Source: Bacteroidales bacterium
GTDB taxonomy: Bacteria; Bacteroidota; Bacteroidia; Bacteroidales; Lentimicrobiaceae
DNA: 38,684 bases
Reading direction: 5' to 3'
Assembly: GCA_016788045.1 (NCBI GenBank)
Contig: JAEUTG010000008.1
Location: 1-38,684, forward strand
In this document: in pieces, positions 8,701 to 15,960 of the stretch
Numbering within the stretch: position 1 is the first letter of the stretch
How the letters are laid out: each line of letters begins with the position of its first letter
Made by a program: the position numbers and the translations under genes
The notes under the pieces: model-generated
What the model saw: only the letters and a program-made list of their open reading frames with translations
What the model was told of the DNA's origin: nothing
Databases searched by the model: none

Positions 8701-9861
8701 CCAGATGCGGATGTTCTTGATGTGGTACTCATTCACCTCAAGCTGCCAGTCTTTCGAAACATACATGATGCCGGGAGCGATAAAGCCATGACGGATCAGC
8801 AGTTTCTCAAAATGGGCAATGTGCAGCTGGTTGTCGGTGCGGAAAATCTCTTTCCCCAATGTCAGAATGCAATCGAGCACCGTGCCGGGGTTGCTCTGGT
8901 TCAGGTCGGCAAACAGCTTGAAAATGTTGTCGAGAAAGCCGAAGACCTCATCGCTGGTTAGTTCGTTCTTCAGATTTCTCAAAAGGTTGTTGAAGTCGCG
9001 CAGCAGTAGTTCTTTTTGGTTCTGCATGCCTTCAAGATGAAGCAGGTAAACAAGGAAATAGAATTTCTCATGGAAGCGTTCAAACCCGTGATGCAGCTGA
9101 CGTATGTGCAGTGAGATGTCGTTGAAACCCGGAATTTTCAGCATTTCGTCCCAGGAGGTGGCTTCTTCTGCCTGTTTGATAAGGTTTTTGTACCATTCAC
9201 TGCCGATGCTTTTAAACATACTGCGGCTTACACCCCCGAACAGTTTGCGTTTATCAATCAGCCACTGATCGACATTGGTGGTGTTGCTCCAGTAGGTTGC
9301 AGTGGCAATGAGCACCTGCGATGCAAGGGTCAGCGCCTGTTGGTTGGTTTCACCGGGCCACTTGCCGCGCGAAAATACACGGATAAGGTAGGTGGAGTTG
9401 CGGGCAACAGGCACCGGATGCTGCCGGGTTGCCAGAGACAGTACTTTCAGTGCATGTGAAATCTGATGTTCAGATGTAGTGCCTGTTTCGAGCATTTTCT
9501 CTATCAGTTCCAGCAAGGTGTGTACCGCATCTTCGGCAACCGTCTGACTGAGCTGACGTCCCAGCACCCCGCTGTAGATACCGGTGATGATCTCCCAGGC
9601 GAACTGCCTGTGGTCAGGCTTGTCGTAAAACCAGAAGTCGCCCAGGCTGATGCTGCGCAACTGACCGATCACGAAGCTGCTGTTGGAAAAGGGATGGTTG
9701 TATTCATTCAGACACTCTACTGCCCGGCTATGAATGCTGTAATACTCTGCCGAAATTGCCAGAAACTCCTGATGGTCAGGCGGTATATTGATTTTGTCAG
9801 TGCGTGTTTCGCGCAGGTTGGCAGCCAGAGCATCCGATTTAATGGCAGTTTCCTTCTTCAT
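5764..9861 (-). CDS. PPDK-like phosphotransferase: ATP-grasp and phosphohistidine domains, no PEP barrel
   Basis: Predicted 1365-residue cytosolic protein. Residues about 1-880 are helix-rich and unassigned. From about 880 it matches the PPDK N-terminal ATP-grasp: GSKAYFLKKLYLLGFPIPPG, then SVRSGTAISMPGAMNTYLN (about 954), CYRRFLQSWG, DSGTGVLFTHAP, CSQGEDIVAGLVNPWPVT and LYILQTRDQE. The swivelling phosphohistidine domain follows, with TARGGSTSHAAV placing the catalytic His near residue 1300, and then SGDLIAIDGNLGNIYEG. The protein stops about 65 residues after the histidine, so the C-terminal PEP/pyruvate-binding TIM barrel of PPDK and PEP synthase is absent. It should be able to take phosphate from ATP onto the histidine, but the final acceptor is unknown and may be bound by the N-terminal region. 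The ATG at 9861 was chosen because a TATATTTG box at 9888-9895 lies inside the longer frame. The GAPDH-like gene follows downstream. Confidence 0.85.
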   Translation of the reverse strand: MKKETAIKSDALAANLRETRTDKINIPPDHQEFLAISAEYYSIHSRAVECLNEYNHPFSNSSFVIGQLRSISLGDFWFYDKPDHRQFAWEIITGIYSGVLGRQLSQTVAEDAVHTLLELIEKMLETGTTSEHQISHALKVLSLATRQHPVPVARNSTYLIRVFSRGKWPGETNQQALTLASQVLIATATYWSNTTNVDQWLIDKRKLFGGVSRSMFKSIGSEWYKNLIKQAEEATSWDEMLKIPGFNDISLHIRQLHHGFERFHEKFYFLVYLLHLEGMQNQKELLLRDFNNLLRNLKNELTSDEVFGFLDNIFKLFADLNQSNPGTVLDCILTLGKEIFRTDNQLHIAHFEKLLIRHGFIAPGIMYVSKDWQLEVNEYHIKNIRIWMELIEYSPLTFLDLLSALIIHLRLGGVFVSDTDLFQRDVTALLNSDIKPIFKQIKQLARIFPVYFNEIGAEGELREVTTAMDELSHRNDRLIHFLRKQVHTESNNTHIDLTTNIIRYWYDGNASILDERLPEDVKLTLSPDSMWFTGISTLLKKLCVINNCMPDALMSIPSDRIKKQLDSIESDNNLDKQRIFYIFRLIELLQEKYSFNTVNLGVLLHKFNFFSQKEIDGLLSVIDRNQPDRSLKQVFHFMRKLNTIIMSDEKTEGWEDIYHKRHIAIGIPSMYGKYREQKFEALGLTFRLEKVAAGMMEQLISTINLDYITAKTLRRIYIVLELFREGLELDGVSDQGFDSNLKMFRFSLSSSSFSVGQYINILQFMSGSVREIISKYFLRVYDRQLRVVIPQIFPEEMKRDEASGKQFMVRKSEQFYREMLSSAFMVQQLDGFIARILGSFRQMVDAYPEETIRSIMSYNTDMVISSLYRETPEMDNQVFLGSKAYFLKKLYLLGFPIPPGFVLTTEIFRRREAILQNPLIEKEFDQMIRRQIAGLEKLTGQQFGNPNNPLLLSVRSGTAISMPGAMNTYLNVGLNDSIVEALSKQNNFGWTSWDCYRRFLQSWGMAYGIARDEFDQVMIDFKKRYSINQKIDFPPAQMREMAFAYKEILISHNIRFKEEPFEQLKQVIFNVLESWSSERAQVYRDYLQIADEWGTAVIIQKMVLGNLHRDSGTGVLFTHAPDLEQTGVHLYGDFTFCSQGEDIVAGLVNPWPVTERQRKLMFGDKGISMQTSVPGIYNRLLGIARALTETHGFSHQEIEFTFESNDPADLYILQTRDQEIRKPDLSYVFDCKVNEMNLLGRGIGLGKGVMNGILAFDMDDLKLYADRKENKILVRPDTVPDDIGMIFACDGLVTARGGSTSHAAVTAVRLDKTCVVNCTELIVNERDKLCMINGKTLRSGDLIAIDGNLGNIYEGNYPVKLAEIM

Positions 9862-9887
9862 AAAAGCGTATTTTGAGGCTAAAATAA

Positions 9888-9920
9888 CAAATATAATTTT
9901 CTGATTATCTGAAAAATCAA
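9888..9920 (-). promoter_or_regulatory. Putative promoter of the PPDK-like/GAPDH operon
   Basis: On the minus strand, TATATTTG (9895-9888) matches TAnnTTTG, and a TTG (9920-9918) lies 22 bases further upstream. The box is 26 bases before the ATG at 9861. Confidence 0.6.
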
Positions 9921-10005
9921 CAGTAATAAAGCGATATAGAGGCAATAGCGCCGGAATGCTTACCTTGCAGTTTCCGGATTATGGCAGCAGATCATTTAAA
10001 AGTCT

Positions 10006-10013
10006 TATTTTTG
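10006..10013 (+). promoter_or_regulatory. Putative -7 box TATTTTTG for the DedA gene
   Basis: TATTTTTG fits TAnnTTTG and ends 19 bases before the ATG at 10033. Together with the minus-strand box at 9888-9895 it makes 9862-10032 a divergent promoter region. Confidence 0.55.
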
Positions 10014-10032
10014 CCGCAAAAATCTCCCGATT

Positions 10033-10650
10033 ATGTTAGATGCACTTCATGCAGTGATTGACTGGTATATGCAGAATATCAGTTACCTTACCATATTTTT
10101 ATTGATGGCCATCGAAGGATCATTCATTCCTTTCCCTTCTGAAGTGGTGATTCCACCGGCAGCCTGGAAGGCTGCCCAGGGCGATCTGAATGTTTTTCTG
10201 GTCGTGATCTCAGGTACCGTCGGAGCTTTGTTCGGGTCGCTGATCAACTACTACCTCGGTTACTACCTTGGCCGAAAACTGGTTTATTCTTTTGCAGATA
10301 CCCGGCTAGCCCGGATGTTGCTGATTACCCCTGAAAAGATTGAAAAGGCCGAGCACTATTTTGTAAAACACGGCCGTAGTTCCACCTTTATCGGGAGACT
10401 GGTGCCTGGAGTAAGGCAGCTGATCTCCATTCCGGCCGGTCTGGCAAAAATGCCCATAAAGGATTTTATCCTTTTTACCCTGCTTGGTGCCGGCATCTGG
10501 AATATTATATTGGCTGCCATGGGATACTTCCTGTATTCGCAGCAGGAACTGCTCCATCTTTATTACAAAGAGCTCTCCTATGCCATGCTGGTGCTTGGGG
10601 TGCTTTTTGTGGGATATCTTGTCTACAACGGCTTGAAGAAAAAGAAATAG
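10033..10650 (+). CDS. DedA family inner-membrane protein
   Basis: Predicted 205-residue polytopic membrane protein of the DedA/VTT (SNARE-associated) family. Members act in undecaprenyl-phosphate or phospholipid flipping and in membrane homeostasis. Family signatures are EGSFIPFPSEVVIPPA near residue 27 (acidic residue in the first re-entrant segment), GSLINYYLGYYLGRKL, and GRLVPGVRQLISIPAGLAKM near residue 115 (conserved arginines). Hydrophobic segments follow at about 145-165 and 175-198, and the C-terminus is the basic YNGLKKKK. Length is normal for the family. It reads divergently from the PPDK-like gene, and a possible terminator follows at 10667-10707. The exact lipid substrate cannot be inferred. 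Confidence 0.93.
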   Translation: MLDALHAVIDWYMQNISYLTIFLLMAIEGSFIPFPSEVVIPPAAWKAAQGDLNVFLVVISGTVGALFGSLINYYLGYYLGRKLVYSFADTRLARMLLITPEKIEKAEHYFVKHGRSSTFIGRLVPGVRQLISIPAGLAKMPIKDFILFTLLGAGIWNIILAAMGYFLYSQQELLHLYYKELSYAMLVLGVLFVGYLVYNGLKKKK

Positions 10651-10666
10651 CGTATAAAACATTCAG

Positions 10667-10707
10667 GGCAGGAGGCAGGTTCGTCCCGTCTCCTGCCTTG
10701 TCGTTTT
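10667..10707 (+). terminator. Possible rho-independent terminator after the DedA gene
   Basis: GGCAGGAG (10667-10674) pairs with CTCCTGCC (10690-10697) over a 15-base loop. A T-rich stretch ending in five Ts (10703-10707) follows. The loop is large and the T run is displaced, so support is moderate. Confidence 0.5.
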
Positions 10708-10803
10708 TCTGAAGATGCAGCGTTTTGTAAACAAACTCTCTTCTGAGGTGTTTACAACTTTTCTTAACCCTTGCACATTGTTGCTTTCCTATTCATATCC
10801 ATC

Positions 10804-11463
10804 ATGAAACGTAAATTAACCCTCAATAAAGTCAAAGTTTTACGCCAGAAGGAGATCGCTCCCGGCGTTTTTGTTCTTTCATTCCTTCGTCCATGGGACT
10901 TCAGCGCCGGACAGGTGCTCGGTATCGGCGCCCATGCCACCGACGAAGCCAGGCTCTACAGCATTGCCAGCGGCGAACTCGATGATGAGGTCGACATCCT
11001 CTACAACATCAATCCCGAAGGGAAACTCACTCCCTGGCTGGCAAAAGTGGTTACCGGTGACAGCATCTGGGTAAGCGAACCGTTCGGATCGTTCACCGGA
11101 TCGGGTGAACCAGCCTGGTGGATAGCCTCCGGAACCGGAATCGCACCCTTTAGGGCTATGTTCCGCACCGGTCTCACTGCCGGCAAAAAGCTCATCCACG
11201 GAGGCAGGGACCTGTCATCATTCTATTTCAGTGATGATTTTACGGAAGTCTTAAAAGACAACTATGTCCGTTGCTGTTCCCGCGAAACTGCGGCTGGTAT
11301 CTACTCCGGCCGCATTACCCATTACCTTTCGGGATTGAATGAACTGCCTGCCGGCGAAAAGTATTACCTTTGCGGCAGTGCCGAGATGGTGGTTGAGGTG
11401 CGTGATATCCTTATTGCCAAAGGCGTACCCTTCGACAACATCATTTCAGAGATATATTTCTGA
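10804..11463 (+). CDS. Ferredoxin/flavin reductase-like FAD/NAD(P)-binding oxidoreductase
   Basis: Predicted 219-residue soluble flavoprotein of the ferredoxin-NADP reductase superfamily, moving electrons between NAD(P)H and a redox partner through FAD or FMN. The flavin-binding RLYSIAS is at residues 50-56, the NAD(P)-binding GTGIAPF at 110-116 and YLCGSAEMV at 188-196, and the chain ends with the typical SEIYF. It has no 2Fe-2S domain, so an external electron acceptor is expected. The frame extends upstream to a TTG, but the ATG at 10804 begins a normal-length N-terminal beta domain. rlmN starts two bases after its stop codon, which implies co-transcription. The physiological partner is unknown; supplying flavodoxin or ferredoxin electrons to the radical-SAM enzyme RlmN is a reasonable inference only. 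Confidence 0.9.
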   Translation: MKRKLTLNKVKVLRQKEIAPGVFVLSFLRPWDFSAGQVLGIGAHATDEARLYSIASGELDDEVDILYNINPEGKLTPWLAKVVTGDSIWVSEPFGSFTGSGEPAWWIASGTGIAPFRAMFRTGLTAGKKLIHGGRDLSSFYFSDDFTEVLKDNYVRCCSRETAAGIYSGRITHYLSGLNELPAGEKYYLCGSAEMVVEVRDILIAKGVPFDNIISEIYF

Positions 11464-11465
11464 GC

Positions 11466-12518
11466 ATGTCTGAATCAAAAGAACAACTCTTCGGTAAAAC
11501 CCTGGCTGAGCTTTCCAGTCTGGCCGAAGGCCTCGGTTTACCCAAATACACCGGTGGTCAGTTGGCCTATTGGCTTTATAAAACCGATGTGACCTCTTTT
11601 GACGAAATGACCAACATCTCGAAGAAAAGCAGGGGATTGCTGGCAGATAATTATGATATCGGTCTTCAGGCACCTGACCGTGTACAGCAATCATCCGATG
11701 GTACAAAAAAGTATCTGTTCAGGGCCGGAAACGGAAAATTCATTGAAGCAGCCTATATCCCGGATGGCAAACGCCATACCCTCTGTGTTTCATCGCAGGT
11801 CGGGTGTAAAATGGGATGCCTTTTCTGCATGACCGGTAAACAGGGATTCCAGGGACATCTTTCGGTGGGAGAGATACTCAATCAGTTGCGCAGTATACCG
11901 GAACGAAGGCAGATGACCAACATTGTCTATATGGGCATGGGCGAACCCTTCGATAACCTTGATGCCGTAATGAAAAGCCTGGAGATTCTTACTGCAGAGT
12001 ACGGTTTTGCCATCAGTGTGCGTAAGGTTACCGTATCAACCATCGGGATTGTTCCGGCTATGCGGCAATTTCTCGAACACAGCAAATGCAACCTGGCGGT
12101 GAGCCTGCATACACCGTTTGATGAGGAGCGCCGCCGTCTGATGCCCATTCAGAATGTATATCCGCTGAAGGATGTGATTGAAACCATCAGGGAGTTTGAT
12201 ATCGGGAAATACCGCAGGGTATCTTTCGAGTATATCATGTTCAAAGGGGTGAACGACAGCCGCCGGCACGTGAACGAACTGGCCAGGGTGCTGAACAAGG
12301 TGAAGAGCCGGATCAACCTCATCCGGTTTCACCCGATTCCCGGAACCCCCCTGCTGGGCTCCGATGAAGCGGCTATCCTCGACTTTCAGCAGGCTCTCAA
12401 CGATAAGGGAATTGTAACGACCCTGAGGGCTTCGCGTGGTCAGGACATCGATGCCGCCTGCGGACTGCTTTCAACCCGGGAACTACTGAAGGCTCAGGAT
12501 AACGATGGCTATTCGTAA
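11466..12518 (+). CDS. rlmN: 23S rRNA (adenine2503-C2)/tRNA (adenine37-C2) methyltransferase RlmN
   Basis: Predicted 350-residue radical-SAM enzyme that methylates C2 of A2503 in 23S rRNA, and of A37 in some tRNAs, supporting translational accuracy. The 4Fe-4S cysteines lie in CKMGCLFC (Cys114, 118 and 121). YMGMGEPFDN follows, together with SGV-like segments typical of the RlmN/Cfr family. The second catalytic cysteine, which carries the methyl intermediate, is at about 332 in DIDAACGLL. The N-terminal accessory domain (GGQLAYWLYKTDVTSFDEMTN) is present, and length is normal. RlmN is preferred over Cfr because of the housekeeping context and overall fit. It lies in a tight pair with the flavin reductase, and the MATE gene follows 74 bases later. 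Confidence 0.96.
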   Translation: MSESKEQLFGKTLAELSSLAEGLGLPKYTGGQLAYWLYKTDVTSFDEMTNISKKSRGLLADNYDIGLQAPDRVQQSSDGTKKYLFRAGNGKFIEAAYIPDGKRHTLCVSSQVGCKMGCLFCMTGKQGFQGHLSVGEILNQLRSIPERRQMTNIVYMGMGEPFDNLDAVMKSLEILTAEYGFAISVRKVTVSTIGIVPAMRQFLEHSKCNLAVSLHTPFDEERRRLMPIQNVYPLKDVIETIREFDIGKYRRVSFEYIMFKGVNDSRRHVNELARVLNKVKSRINLIRFHPIPGTPLLGSDEAAILDFQQALNDKGIVTTLRASRGQDIDAACGLLSTRELLKAQDNDGYS

Positions 12519-12592
12519 CCTGCTGTCATTGATTCGGTTCTTGTGTTTTCAATGCTCAGCCTGCCATTTTGTTATCCGGATAAATCATCCTC

Positions 12593-13951
12593 ATGCGCGA
12601 TCTTACTGAAGGTAAACCGGCAAAACTCATTTTACAGTTTGCTACTCCGATGCTGATCGGAAATGTTTTTCAGCAGTTATATAATGTAGCCGACAGTGTC
12701 ATTGTTGGACGCTTCCTCGGCAAAGAGGCCCTTGCAGCTGTGGGGGCTTCGTTTCCGCTCATCTTCATGCTGATCTCCTTTATTATCGGGATTGCCACCG
12801 GTTCAACCATTGTGATCGCCCAGTATTTCGGAGCAAAAGACCTCGATAAAGTACGCCGTTCCATCGATACCATGTACATCTTTTTGTTTTTTGCATCTCT
12901 GGTTGTGATGGTGCTTGGTATTGCCTTCAGTTCATCAATCTTCAGGCTGATCCGGTTGCCCGAAGAGGTGGTTCCGCAGGCAGCCCTTTATATGAATGTG
13001 TACCTTACCGGAATGGTTTTTTTCTTCGGATTCAACGGCATCAGTGCAGTGCTGCGCGGACTGGGCGATTCGAAGACACCGCTTTTTTTTCTCATCATAT
13101 CAACACTTACCAACATTGTGTTCGACCTGTTGTTTGTGGTTGTATTCAAATGGGGCATCGCCGGAGCTGCAGGAGCTACGGTGCTTTCGCAGGCCGGGGC
13201 CTTTCTTTCGCTGGTATTTTACCTTAACCGCAGACACGAAATGGTAAAACTCACCTGGCGCAAGCCGGTTTGGGATAAAGCCATTTTCTATCAGAGTACC
13301 CGCATTGGCATTCCTACAGGGTTGCAACAGACTTTCGTCTCCCTCGGGATGCTTGCCCTTCTCCGCATTGTCAATAATTATGGAACCGACACCGTTGCAG
13401 CCTACAGCGTAGCTGGTCGCATCGACGGACTGGCCTCACTGCCCGCCATGAACTTTGGCGCCGCCCTTTCTACTTATACCGGGCAAAACATCGGTGCCAA
13501 CCGCATCAGACGGGTGAGGGAGGGATTGATGGCTACCCTCGGTATGTCAACCCTGACAGCGGTGGTCACTTCCATTCTGGTGATGATTTTCAGGGATCCG
13601 CTGATGGGACTTTTTACCTCCGATCCCGGGGTTATTGCCATCGGCGGCCGGTATCTGCTGATTGTCGGTGGTTTTTATGTGATGTTTTCGGGCATGTTTG
13701 TCATTGGCGGGGTAATGCGTGGTGCCGGAGACACCCTCATTCCCATGTTCATTACCCTCTTCTCGCTTTGGATCATCCGCATTCCCATGGCCTGGATTCT
13801 TTCTGCACAGATAGGGGTGGATGGTATCTGGTGGGCCATTCCGGTTGCCTGGTTTATCGGGCTGGCATTTTCTTTTTACTACTACAGCACCGGCCGCTGG
13901 AAATTGAAATCGGTGGTAAAGTTTACCGCCAGCCCGGAACAGGAAGTCTGA
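12593..13951 (+). CDS. MATE family efflux transporter
   Basis: Predicted 452-residue inner-membrane exporter with about twelve hydrophobic segments, expelling cationic compounds in exchange for Na+ or H+. The N-terminus TEGKPAKLILQFATPMLIGN, then QQLYNVADSVIVGRFLGKEALAAVG, is the classic MATE signature. The second half repeats the pattern (GIPTGLQQTFVSLGMLAL, NFGAALSTYTGQNIGANR). Length is normal. It is the third gene in line with the flavin reductase and rlmN, though the 74-base gap leaves room for its own promoter. The substrate is not predictable. Confidence 0.94.
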   Translation: MRDLTEGKPAKLILQFATPMLIGNVFQQLYNVADSVIVGRFLGKEALAAVGASFPLIFMLISFIIGIATGSTIVIAQYFGAKDLDKVRRSIDTMYIFLFFASLVVMVLGIAFSSSIFRLIRLPEEVVPQAALYMNVYLTGMVFFFGFNGISAVLRGLGDSKTPLFFLIISTLTNIVFDLLFVVVFKWGIAGAAGATVLSQAGAFLSLVFYLNRRHEMVKLTWRKPVWDKAIFYQSTRIGIPTGLQQTFVSLGMLALLRIVNNYGTDTVAAYSVAGRIDGLASLPAMNFGAALSTYTGQNIGANRIRRVREGLMATLGMSTLTAVVTSILVMIFRDPLMGLFTSDPGVIAIGGRYLLIVGGFYVMFSGMFVIGGVMRGAGDTLIPMFITLFSLWIIRIPMAWILSAQIGVDGIWWAIPVAWFIGLAFSFYYYSTGRWKLKSVVKFTASPEQEV

Positions 13952-14186
13952 ACATAGAAAATCAGTCTGCCTTGCCAATACCCATTTAGAAAATGAATTT
14001 AACCTTTTGTTCGGTTGAATTGCTTTAATACCGCAATGAGTCCTGTTTTGATTCCACTCAGCCTGACTTCATTTATTTATATTCCGGACCGCACAACACA
14101 TTAAATTCTCAATTGGTTGCAAATCAATATCTTGCTGATTAACCGCAGCAACATTGAAGATCGGTGTTGATTTTAAATACCAGATA

Positions 14187-14831
14187 CTATTCAGTCTGAA
14201 CCATCCCGTTCAGGATCTGTTCCATGTCATCCTTGTATTCGTCGAAAAGGTTGTAACCGCAATAGGTGACAAACTGAACGGTGCCGTTTTCATTGCTGTA
14301 ATAATAGCCGTAATAAGTGAACTCAAGCCCCTGAATGGTTCCTTTCATCTGCAGCATGAGCAAGTCAATACCATTCACCTTCCTATACTCTTCATCGATC
14401 AGTTCAATGTCGGGCGCCGCACTACGGGCATTCTCCAGCGCGATTCCCCGGAGGGTGATCAGGGGGATGGAGGTTCTCTCGGTGATGAGCATGCCGTAGA
14501 TATCTTCGCCTTTTTTCTGAAAGGAGTATTCGGCAGCATCATCGGTGCCACCTTTCTCAAAACCCCATTCCTTCGGGTTGATGTACACCCCGAGGTTTAT
14601 CTTTTTGCTTTTCACCAGAAACGACATGGATTTGTCTTTTTCAAACGGGTCAGGATTGGTTCTGATCTCCAGTGGTTCGTAAACCGGTTCATTCACGTAT
14701 TCCCAGGTGCCGTTGGTGTAGAGAATGACCTCGTCACCTTCTGAAGTCACTGCACTGATCTGTTCAGTAGTCTGAGCGTTGATGACTATTGAATAAAACA
14801 AAAGAATGATAAATGTTAAATACGTTCTCAT
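14187..14831 (-). CDS. Secreted protein of unknown function
   Basis: A 214-residue protein that I do not recognise. A clear signal peptide (MRTYLTFIILLFYSIVINAQ) precedes a mature part of about 195 residues. It opens with a segment reading SEGDEVILYTNGTWEYV, a pattern often seen at the start of small Bacteroidota envelope proteins. The middle contains a DDAAEYSFQKKGEDIYGML strand-rich stretch, and near the end is FTYYGYYYSNENGTVQFVTYC, suggesting a small beta fold. There are two cysteines only, no lipobox and no T9SS sorting domain, so it is probably periplasmic. It lies 70 bases after the YD/YwqK-like repeat gene on the same strand and could be co-transcribed. The 235-base gap on its other side (13952-14186) shows no recognisable feature. 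Confidence 0.75.
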   Translation of the reverse strand: MRTYLTFIILLFYSIVINAQTTEQISAVTSEGDEVILYTNGTWEYVNEPVYEPLEIRTNPDPFEKDKSMSFLVKSKKINLGVYINPKEWGFEKGGTDDAAEYSFQKKGEDIYGMLITERTSIPLITLRGIALENARSAAPDIELIDEEYRKVNGIDLLMLQMKGTIQGLEFTYYGYYYSNENGTVQFVTYCGYNLFDEYKDDMEQILNGMVQTE

Positions 14832-14901
14832 AAGTCAGTTTTTGGTATGATGATCAATAATTTGGCTGCATTTCTTTTAATTCCGGAAATCTGTTGGCGG
14901 C

Positions 14902-15798
14902 TTATTCAGAAAAAAGGTAGTCAAACCTGAGCCGGTAATGCTGTCCGAAGCGCTGAGCGGTGCTTTCCATTCTGACCTCGGTTGACAGTTGGCGACCTTC
15001 TTCGTCATACGTCCTTTCGATGCGGGTGATGAGGCTGCCCTCCTTGTCGTATTCTTCCTGAAGCACGGGGTTGCCTTTGTCATCGTGCTGCATTTTAATC
15101 AGTGAGGTGCCGGTAACAGTTTCTTCAGTGATTTCGGTTGCATTGCCTTTTTCGTCGTAGGAATAGGTATTTCTTGCAATGAGTTGGCCTTTGCTGTTGT
15201 AGCGTTTTTCGGTTTCAAGCCTTCCTTCCTCATCGTAAAGATTAACGTTGCGGGTTTGCTCACCTCCGGCGAAACTGAGTTCTGTCAGTTCTTCCGGTTT
15301 CCCGTTTTCGTGATAGGTGTAGTTTTTAGTAAATTCCAGGTCTCCGTATTCGTTGGTTGCTTCTTCGCGAACCAACTGATCGTCAATGTATTCCCAGCGA
15401 TGCATTTCGCCTTCCTCACCATCGCTGTCGGTGACCTGGCGTTTCAGCAGCCGGCCTTTTGCATCGTATTCGTAAAGGATTTCATCGGGTTCCCCATCGA
15501 GGTAATGCCTGAATTCCCTGACTATTTTGCCGTCATCATCAAATTCACGGGTCGTACGTTCAGCCGGTTCGCCGCTCAGTTCGATGCGTTCCTCCACCGG
15601 GTGGCCATTTTCCCACAGGGTGAGAACCCGCTCTTCGGGTTCGCCATCAGCATTATACGATATTCGTTCGGTTTCCTGGCCGTTTTCATCGGTATAGGCT
15701 GTACTCATAAGGTATTCTGAAGATGCCTGAGATTCACGGGCAGCATTCCCTGCCAGATTCATACGATAGATGCTGATCTGCCTGATCTTTTTTGTCAT
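14902..15798 (-). CDS. YwqK/YD-like repeat protein, acidic
   Basis: A 298-residue protein made almost wholly of short repeats of the MORN/YwqK or Rhs/YD type. Examples are YDEEGRLETEKRYNSKGQLI, YDEKGNATEITEE and YEYDAKGRLLKRQ, repeating about every 20-25 residues from position 35 to 285. Such repeats form extended beta-hairpin ribbons. No signal peptide, membrane segment or toxin domain is visible, and the composition is strongly acidic. It differs from classical Rhs proteins in being short and lacking the RHS core-associated domain. Its function is unknown; a binding, scaffold or antitoxin-like role is possible but unsupported. The ATG at 15798 is the only suitable start. Confidence 0.78.
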   Translation of the reverse strand: MTKKIRQISIYRMNLAGNAARESQASSEYLMSTAYTDENGQETERISYNADGEPEERVLTLWENGHPVEERIELSGEPAERTTREFDDDGKIVREFRHYLDGEPDEILYEYDAKGRLLKRQVTDSDGEEGEMHRWEYIDDQLVREEATNEYGDLEFTKNYTYHENGKPEELTELSFAGGEQTRNVNLYDEEGRLETEKRYNSKGQLIARNTYSYDEKGNATEITEETVTGTSLIKMQHDDKGNPVLQEEYDKEGSLITRIERTYDEEGRQLSTEVRMESTAQRFGQHYRLRFDYLFSE

Positions 15799-15914
15799 TG
15801 CCTTTTCTGTGGATTCGTTTATGCAAAGGAAATAAAAACTGTTTAATTGAACGTCTGTTTTTTGGCTATGTTCCGGTGAAACCGGTACGCAGGCCGGATT
15901 ATTGCCATTTTTGT

Positions 15915-15922
15915 TAATTTTG
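15915..15922 (+). promoter_or_regulatory. Putative -7 box TAATTTTG for the prolyl oligopeptidase gene
   Basis: TAATTTTG matches TAnnTTTG and ends 38 bases before the ATG at 15961. No TTG is found at the expected -33 distance. Confidence 0.5.
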
Positions 15923-15960
15923 TCAGCCTCAATTCCTTCGATCCTCCCAAATTAACAACC

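Noticed and set aside
14154..14744. 196-residue plus-strand frame opposite the secreted unknown gene
   Set aside because: The minus-strand frame has a proper signal peptide and ATG; the opposite frame shows no start context or domain.
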